The position numbers were made by a program, and so were the translations under genes. A DNA stretch of 54,166 bases, taken from the NCBI GenBank assembly GCA_052035915.1, contig JBPOHE010000077.1, forward strand, positions 1 to 54,166, written 5' to 3'. The stretch comes from JBPOHE01 sp052035915. GTDB taxonomy: Bacteria; Pseudomonadota; Gammaproteobacteria; Chromatiales; Chromatiaceae. Below are positions 51,001 through 54,166 of the stretch, one piece after another (the stretch's first letter is position 1; the number at the start of each line of letters is the position of its first letter). The notes under the pieces are model-generated. The model had not been told where the DNA came from and searched no databases. It worked only from the letters and a program-made list of their open reading frames with translations.

Positions 51001-51448
51001 CAAGCCCGACGGATTAGAGAAAGCGGGTGACGGGCTAAAAGCCCGCATTCACGGCTGGTTCTTCTGCCTGTCGGCACTTCCGGGCATGGGCCATGTTATC
51101 TGGTTTTTCGTTCTCAAATTGGAAACAATTTTCTCCAAATGATCTCGATTGTTCTCAAGATAAGAACAAAAACCGGTCATTTTCAGCCCGTGCCCGGAGG
51201 CCAGTGAACGCTCAGATCCATTCCTAAAGGGTCAAGTCATAAAAATCGATTTCTTTTTATCGCCCTTATAAAACAGGATCGCTCAACCAGCGTTAGGTGA
51301 CCTGTCCCATGCACCGGGAAGCCGTTGCCCGATTCGGGTGCACGAGTGACGCCACCGCCCCATTTCGGGGCAAGGACAACACCCTTAGAGGGACGCTCGA
51401 GGTCCCAGAAGCCGCTTTCAGTGCACCACAGCGGGGCTTGCCCCAGGA
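51001..51448. other. intergenic region between rpoH and amt
   Basis: No gene. It contains paired-palindrome copy E (51078-51198) and, closer to amt, candidate nitrogen-regulation sequences: TGCACC at 51310-51315, GGTGCA at 51337-51342, and a TGCACC-ACAGC-GGGGC half-dyad near 51422-51437. The last resembles an NtrC site but is very close to the sigma-54-like element and only weakly matched. Confidence 0.4.
51078..51198. repeat. 120-bp paired-palindrome repeat, copy E
   Basis: Outer arms TTCCGGGCATGGGCC and GCCCGTGCCCGGA are nearly complementary over their length. The inner palindromes are GTTCTCAAATTGGAAAC (51110-51126) and GTTCTCAAGATAAGAAC (51151-51167), starts 41 bp apart. It is the best-preserved full-length copy: 121 bp, symmetric overall. 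Confidence 0.85.
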
Positions 51449-51464
51449 TGGCATGGATTCTGCT
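51449..51464 (+). promoter_or_regulatory. sigma-54-type promoter for amt
   Basis: TGGCATGGATTCTGCT matches the -24/-12 consensus (TGGCAYR-N4-TTGCW) at nearly every position, with GG and GC elements at the required spacing. It lies 38 bp before the amt ATG, which suits a nitrogen-controlled (NtrC/RpoN) ammonium transporter. Confidence 0.6.
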
Positions 51465-51501
51465 ACATCCGGGCGTTATCCGTTCAACCCTGGGAATCTC
51501 A

Positions 51502-52701
51502 ATGGATACGCTGCAAGCCGGTAGCAATGTTCTCTTCATCCTCATCGGCGCCGTCATGGTGCTCGCCATGCACGCCGGATTCGCCTTTCTCGAACTCGGT
51601 ACGGTGCGAAGCAAGAGTCAGGTCAATGCCCTGGTCAAGATCATGTCGGATTTTTCCATTTCCACCCTGGCCTACTTCGCCATCGGCTACCAGATCGCCT
51701 ACGGCATCGATTTTTTCTCCGGCGCCCAGACCCTGGTAGACCGCAACGGCTATGAATTGGTGAAGTTTTTCTTCCTGCTCACCTTTGCCGCGGCGGTGCC
51801 GGCCATCGTCTCCGGCGGCATCGCCGAGCGGGCCAGGTTCTATCCCCAGTTGCTGGCTTCCTTCCTGATCGTGGGTCTGCTGTATCCTTTCTTCGAGGGT
51901 ATCGCCTGGAACGGTCACCTTGGGCTGCAGGGCTGGTTGGAACGGAGCTTCGGGGCCAAATTCCACGATTTTGCCGGCTCAGTGGTGGTACATGCCGTCG
52001 GCGGCTGGATCGGGTTGGCCGCGGTGCTGGTACTGGGGGCCCGTCGCGGACGTTATCGCAAAGACGGTTTGATCGCCGCCCATCCGCCGTCCAGTATCCC
52101 CTTTCTGGCCCTGGGGGCCTGGGTGCTGACCGTGGGCTGGTTCGGCTTCAATGTCATGTCCGCCCAAACCCTGGACGCGGTCAGCGGCCTGGTGGCGGTG
52201 AATTCACTGATGGCGATGGTCGGCGGCGTGCTGGCGGCCATGCTGGTGGGAAAAAACGACCCTGGGTTTCTGCATAACGGTCCTTTGGCGGGGCTGGTGG
52301 CGGTCTGTGCCGGATCGGACATCATGCACCCGATTGGTGCGTTCCTGGTCGGCGGCATCGCCGGGGCCGGCTTCGTCCTCCTCTTCACCCTGACCCAGAA
52401 CAGATGGCGCATCGACGATGTGCTCGGCGTCTGGCCCCTGCACGGCCTGTGCGGTCTCTGGGGCGGGGTGGCCGCGGGGATCTTCGGTCAGAGCGCCTTT
52501 GGCGGCCTGGGCGGGGTAAGCTTCGTGGCTCAGTTACTCGGCACCGCTCTCGGGGTGGCGATCGGTTTCGGCGGCGGTTTCCTGGTGTACGGGCTATTGA
52601 AAATCAGCCTGGGAATCCGGCTCTCGGAAGAGGAAGAGTTCGTTGGCGCCGATCTGAGTATCCATAAGATCAGCACCACGCCAGACTATAAAACCGAATA
52701 G
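51502..52701 (+). CDS. amt: Ammonium transporter
   Basis: 399 residues with about 11 membrane helices. Conserved Amt features are visible: LAMHAGFAFLELGTVRSKSQVNALVKIMSDFSI, GGIAERARF, FAGSVVVHAVGGWIGLAA with the first pore His, GWFGFNVMSA, GLVAVCAGSDIMHPIGAFLVGGIAG, and DDVLGVWPLHGLCGLWGGVAAG with the second pore His. The C-terminal LSEEEEFVGADLSIHK is the cytosolic tail that contacts PII proteins. The start at 51502 suits the upstream sigma-54-like promoter. A glnK gene, usually adjacent to amt, is not seen; the 240 bp to the IS show nothing recognisable. Confidence 0.94.
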   Translation: MDTLQAGSNVLFILIGAVMVLAMHAGFAFLELGTVRSKSQVNALVKIMSDFSISTLAYFAIGYQIAYGIDFFSGAQTLVDRNGYELVKFFFLLTFAAAVPAIVSGGIAERARFYPQLLASFLIVGLLYPFFEGIAWNGHLGLQGWLERSFGAKFHDFAGSVVVHAVGGWIGLAAVLVLGARRGRYRKDGLIAAHPPSSIPFLALGAWVLTVGWFGFNVMSAQTLDAVSGLVAVNSLMAMVGGVLAAMLVGKNDPGFLHNGPLAGLVAVCAGSDIMHPIGAFLVGGIAGAGFVLLFTLTQNRWRIDDVLGVWPLHGLCGLWGGVAAGIFGQSAFGGLGGVSFVAQLLGTALGVAIGFGGGFLVYGLLKISLGIRLSEEEEFVGADLSIHKISTTPDYKTE

Positions 52702-52940
52702 ATTCCTTTCACTTCCTGGTGCCTCTCGGCGGTGGACTCACGCCGGGAGGCCATCACCGCCTCGACCTTAGCCTTATCAACCCGAGATCCGCTTCCCGGC
52801 CCGGTCAACCCCTGGGAGGCGGCACCCTCCGTAACCAAGCGAATTTCGTCGTCTCTCCCTCCTTTCCCGACGCGGCTGGAATGGCCTGCCGGATTCTCAG
52901 TGCGGCGACGGGAGGTGTTCCGCTGAACCTGTGCCCACCA

Positions 52941-54166
52941 CAGGGCAATCGCGCTATGTAGTGGCTGGGGTCAGGACGCCGAGGATAAGGTTCAACCGAT
53001 AGTTATCATTGAGAGCTGCGCGAATTTTGCGTTGGCGAAGGCTATCGCGTACCGGACCATTGTGGCGCAATACATTTAAGGCGACCCGGCGTATCAGCGC
53101 GAGATTCTCCGCCGAGTGATCGCGTCGTGTCTGACACGCATCTTCTCCAAATTGGACATCCAGAACCCAATGTTGTTGATTTTCGATGCCCCAGTGCCGG
53201 CGGACAGTGGCGGCAAACCGGTGAGGATCGGTGAATGAACAGAGGAAATAGCGGTATTCCGTGCTGACGTTCTCGCCCATCAGCCGGGTAGACTCGACCC
53301 GTCCCACAGCCTGAAGTCCCGCCCACTCCGGTTTGGCGTCGAGCCAATCGATCGCGGAACTCAGGGCAGAGCGCCGAATCTCGATCCGGCCATGATCTTT
53401 CTCGACCGTTTCCAGTATCGGTAACCGCCCGCGGCCCACTTCGGTGTCGAGCCACAACTGGACGGCAGCCGATAAGGTCGGATGGTTCTCTTTCAGCGCC
53501 AAGACGTAATCGGCCCGGCCCTCGATAATCGTTTGGGCTATCGCTTTCTGACAACCCATGGCATCGATCGATACTACCGCACCTTCCAGGTCCAGCAGGC
53601 TTAACAGATCGGGAATCGCGGTGATTTCGTTCGATTTCTCCGCTACCGCCTGTTGCGCCAGCACCCAGCGTGCCTGCCCGGCAAAGGCGCTGACCAGATG
53701 GATGGGGGCGTTGTCGCCATCCCGGCTCCCCCGGACCGTTTTGCCATCGACACAGACCTGTTCGTCGACCAAACTCGGCAACGCGGCCGTCGCCCAGGCA
53801 GTGAACGCCGCCCGGAAGGCGACCGGGTCGAGGCGGCCCATAACAGCGCTCAGGGTATCGTGGGAGGGCAGGCCGTTGGGCAACGCGAGAAACCGGCGCA
53901 ACCACCCCTCCCGTTCCTGGGCAAAGGTTTGCATCCCGACCCAATCTTCGATCCCACTGAGAACAGCACTCAGCACAATCATCAGAATATCCTGGAGAGC
54001 ATGCAATTTGTTCTGCGTCTCCCGGCGTGGATCGGGGAGCTGAGCAAAATAGGGACGTGGGTCGAGCAGACGTGGCAACATAAAGGTCTCCATCCAGTGC
54101 GAGCTTTGCTTCCAAATAGGTGGCCTCCCGCCGCTTGTCAACCACCCACATAGCGCGATTGCCCTG
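52941..54166. mobile_element. Complete ISAs1-family insertion sequence
   Basis: Terminal inverted repeats are identical over at least 19 bases: CAGGGCAATCGCGCTATGT at 52941-52959 and its complement at 54148-54166, the last base of the window. The 1226-bp element encloses one intact transposase gene on the minus strand. The transposase stop codon (52954-52956) lies inside the left TIR. A target duplication cannot be checked because the right flank is outside the window. Confidence 0.9.
52954..54093 (-). CDS. ISAs1-family transposase
   Basis: 379 residues from the ATG at 54093, of the ISAs1/H-repeat type. The N-terminal region (YFAQLPDPRRETQNKLHALQDILMIVLSAVLSG) is typical. The DDE core has VCVDGKTVRGSRDG (first Asp), VVSIDAMGCQKAIAQ (second Asp) and HWGIENQQHWVLDVQFGED (Glu), with a DYVLALKENHP segment between them. 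All catalytic residues are in place and the frame is uninterrupted, so the element is probably active. A second ATG at 54081 is possible. Convergent toward amt, it probably inserted recently near it. Confidence 0.93.
   Translation of the reverse strand: METFMLPRLLDPRPYFAQLPDPRRETQNKLHALQDILMIVLSAVLSGIEDWVGMQTFAQEREGWLRRFLALPNGLPSHDTLSAVMGRLDPVAFRAAFTAWATAALPSLVDEQVCVDGKTVRGSRDGDNAPIHLVSAFAGQARWVLAQQAVAEKSNEITAIPDLLSLLDLEGAVVSIDAMGCQKAIAQTIIEGRADYVLALKENHPTLSAAVQLWLDTEVGRGRLPILETVEKDHGRIEIRRSALSSAIDWLDAKPEWAGLQAVGRVESTRLMGENVSTEYRYFLCSFTDPHRFAATVRRHWGIENQQHWVLDVQFGEDACQTRRDHSAENLALIRRVALNVLRHNGPVRDSLRQRKIRAALNDNYRLNLILGVLTPATT

Noticed and set aside
1..54166. CRISPR array
   Set aside because: No run of regularly spaced direct repeats with unique spacers was found; the repeated elements seen are inverted repeats or collagen codon repeats.

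Overview
The window is a G+C-rich chromosomal segment from a gammaproteobacterium. Housekeeping synteny supports this: ribB-ribH-nusB-thiL-pgpA, ftsY-ftsE-ftsX-rpoH, and the divergent M16-M16-rsmD-coaD-yfhL block. The RpoH box, a CreA protein, a PA3496-type small protein and RNase T point the same way. An affiliation near the purple-sulfur or Chromatiales branch is plausible from overall gene content, but that is inference; no rRNA or tRNA gene was seen that could settle it.

Layout. 1-1.6 kb: decayed mobile DNA, namely an IS30 transposase fragment, a palindromic repeat, and an integron-type integrase broken by deletions that has lost its catalytic tyrosine. 1.6-9.6 kb: RNase T, a membrane glycosyltransferase, CreA, MobA, a zinc-ribbon protein, an EEP-family hydrolase, two periplasmic c-type cytochromes, a FixH/YtkA-like membrane protein and an RlmI-type rRNA methyltransferase. 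9.8-13.5 kb: the riboflavin / NusB / thiamine / PgpA operon. 14.2-17.4 kb: acylphosphatase, a glycine-zipper protein, a GT4 glycosyltransferase and an exported collagen-like protein. 18.2-25.2 kb: mfd, alanine dehydrogenase with an overlapping small hydrolase, and an acetolactate synthase with an unusual cysteine-rich loop. 25.3-27.5 kb: an AbrB remnant, then mgtC, a ParB-like gene and a YajD-type HNH gene closed by a hairpin terminator. 28-33.3 kb: EF-hand protein, amidohydrolase with a YihY/BrkB membrane protein, a hypothetical protein, adk and a LOG-family protein. 33.5-41.6 kb: a DUF882 (M15-like) protein, a large unknown protein, the rimB-rimK-aspartoacylase cluster, a small acidic protein and a HyuA-like hydantoinase. 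42-51 kb: mutM, yfhL-coaD-rsmD and two M16 peptidases, divergent from ftsYEX-rpoH. 51-54 kb: amt behind a sigma-54-like promoter, then a complete ISAs1-family insertion sequence whose right end is the last base of the window.

The strongest unexplained signal is a dispersed repeat family of about 120 bp, present five times and always between genes (near 9.7, 14.1, 27.8, 41.7 and 51.1 kb). Each copy carries two 17-bp palindromes of the form GTTCTYNNNNNRAGAAC. Their starts are 40-42 bp apart, and four copies also have outer inverted arms ending in CCGGGC / GCCCGG-like sequence. Other, unrelated inverted-repeat elements lie at 359-428, 13537-13692 (with a half-copy at 28042-28073) and 17988-18106, so the genome appears rich in small non-autonomous repeats. 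No CRISPR array, rRNA, tRNA or recognisable riboswitch was found.
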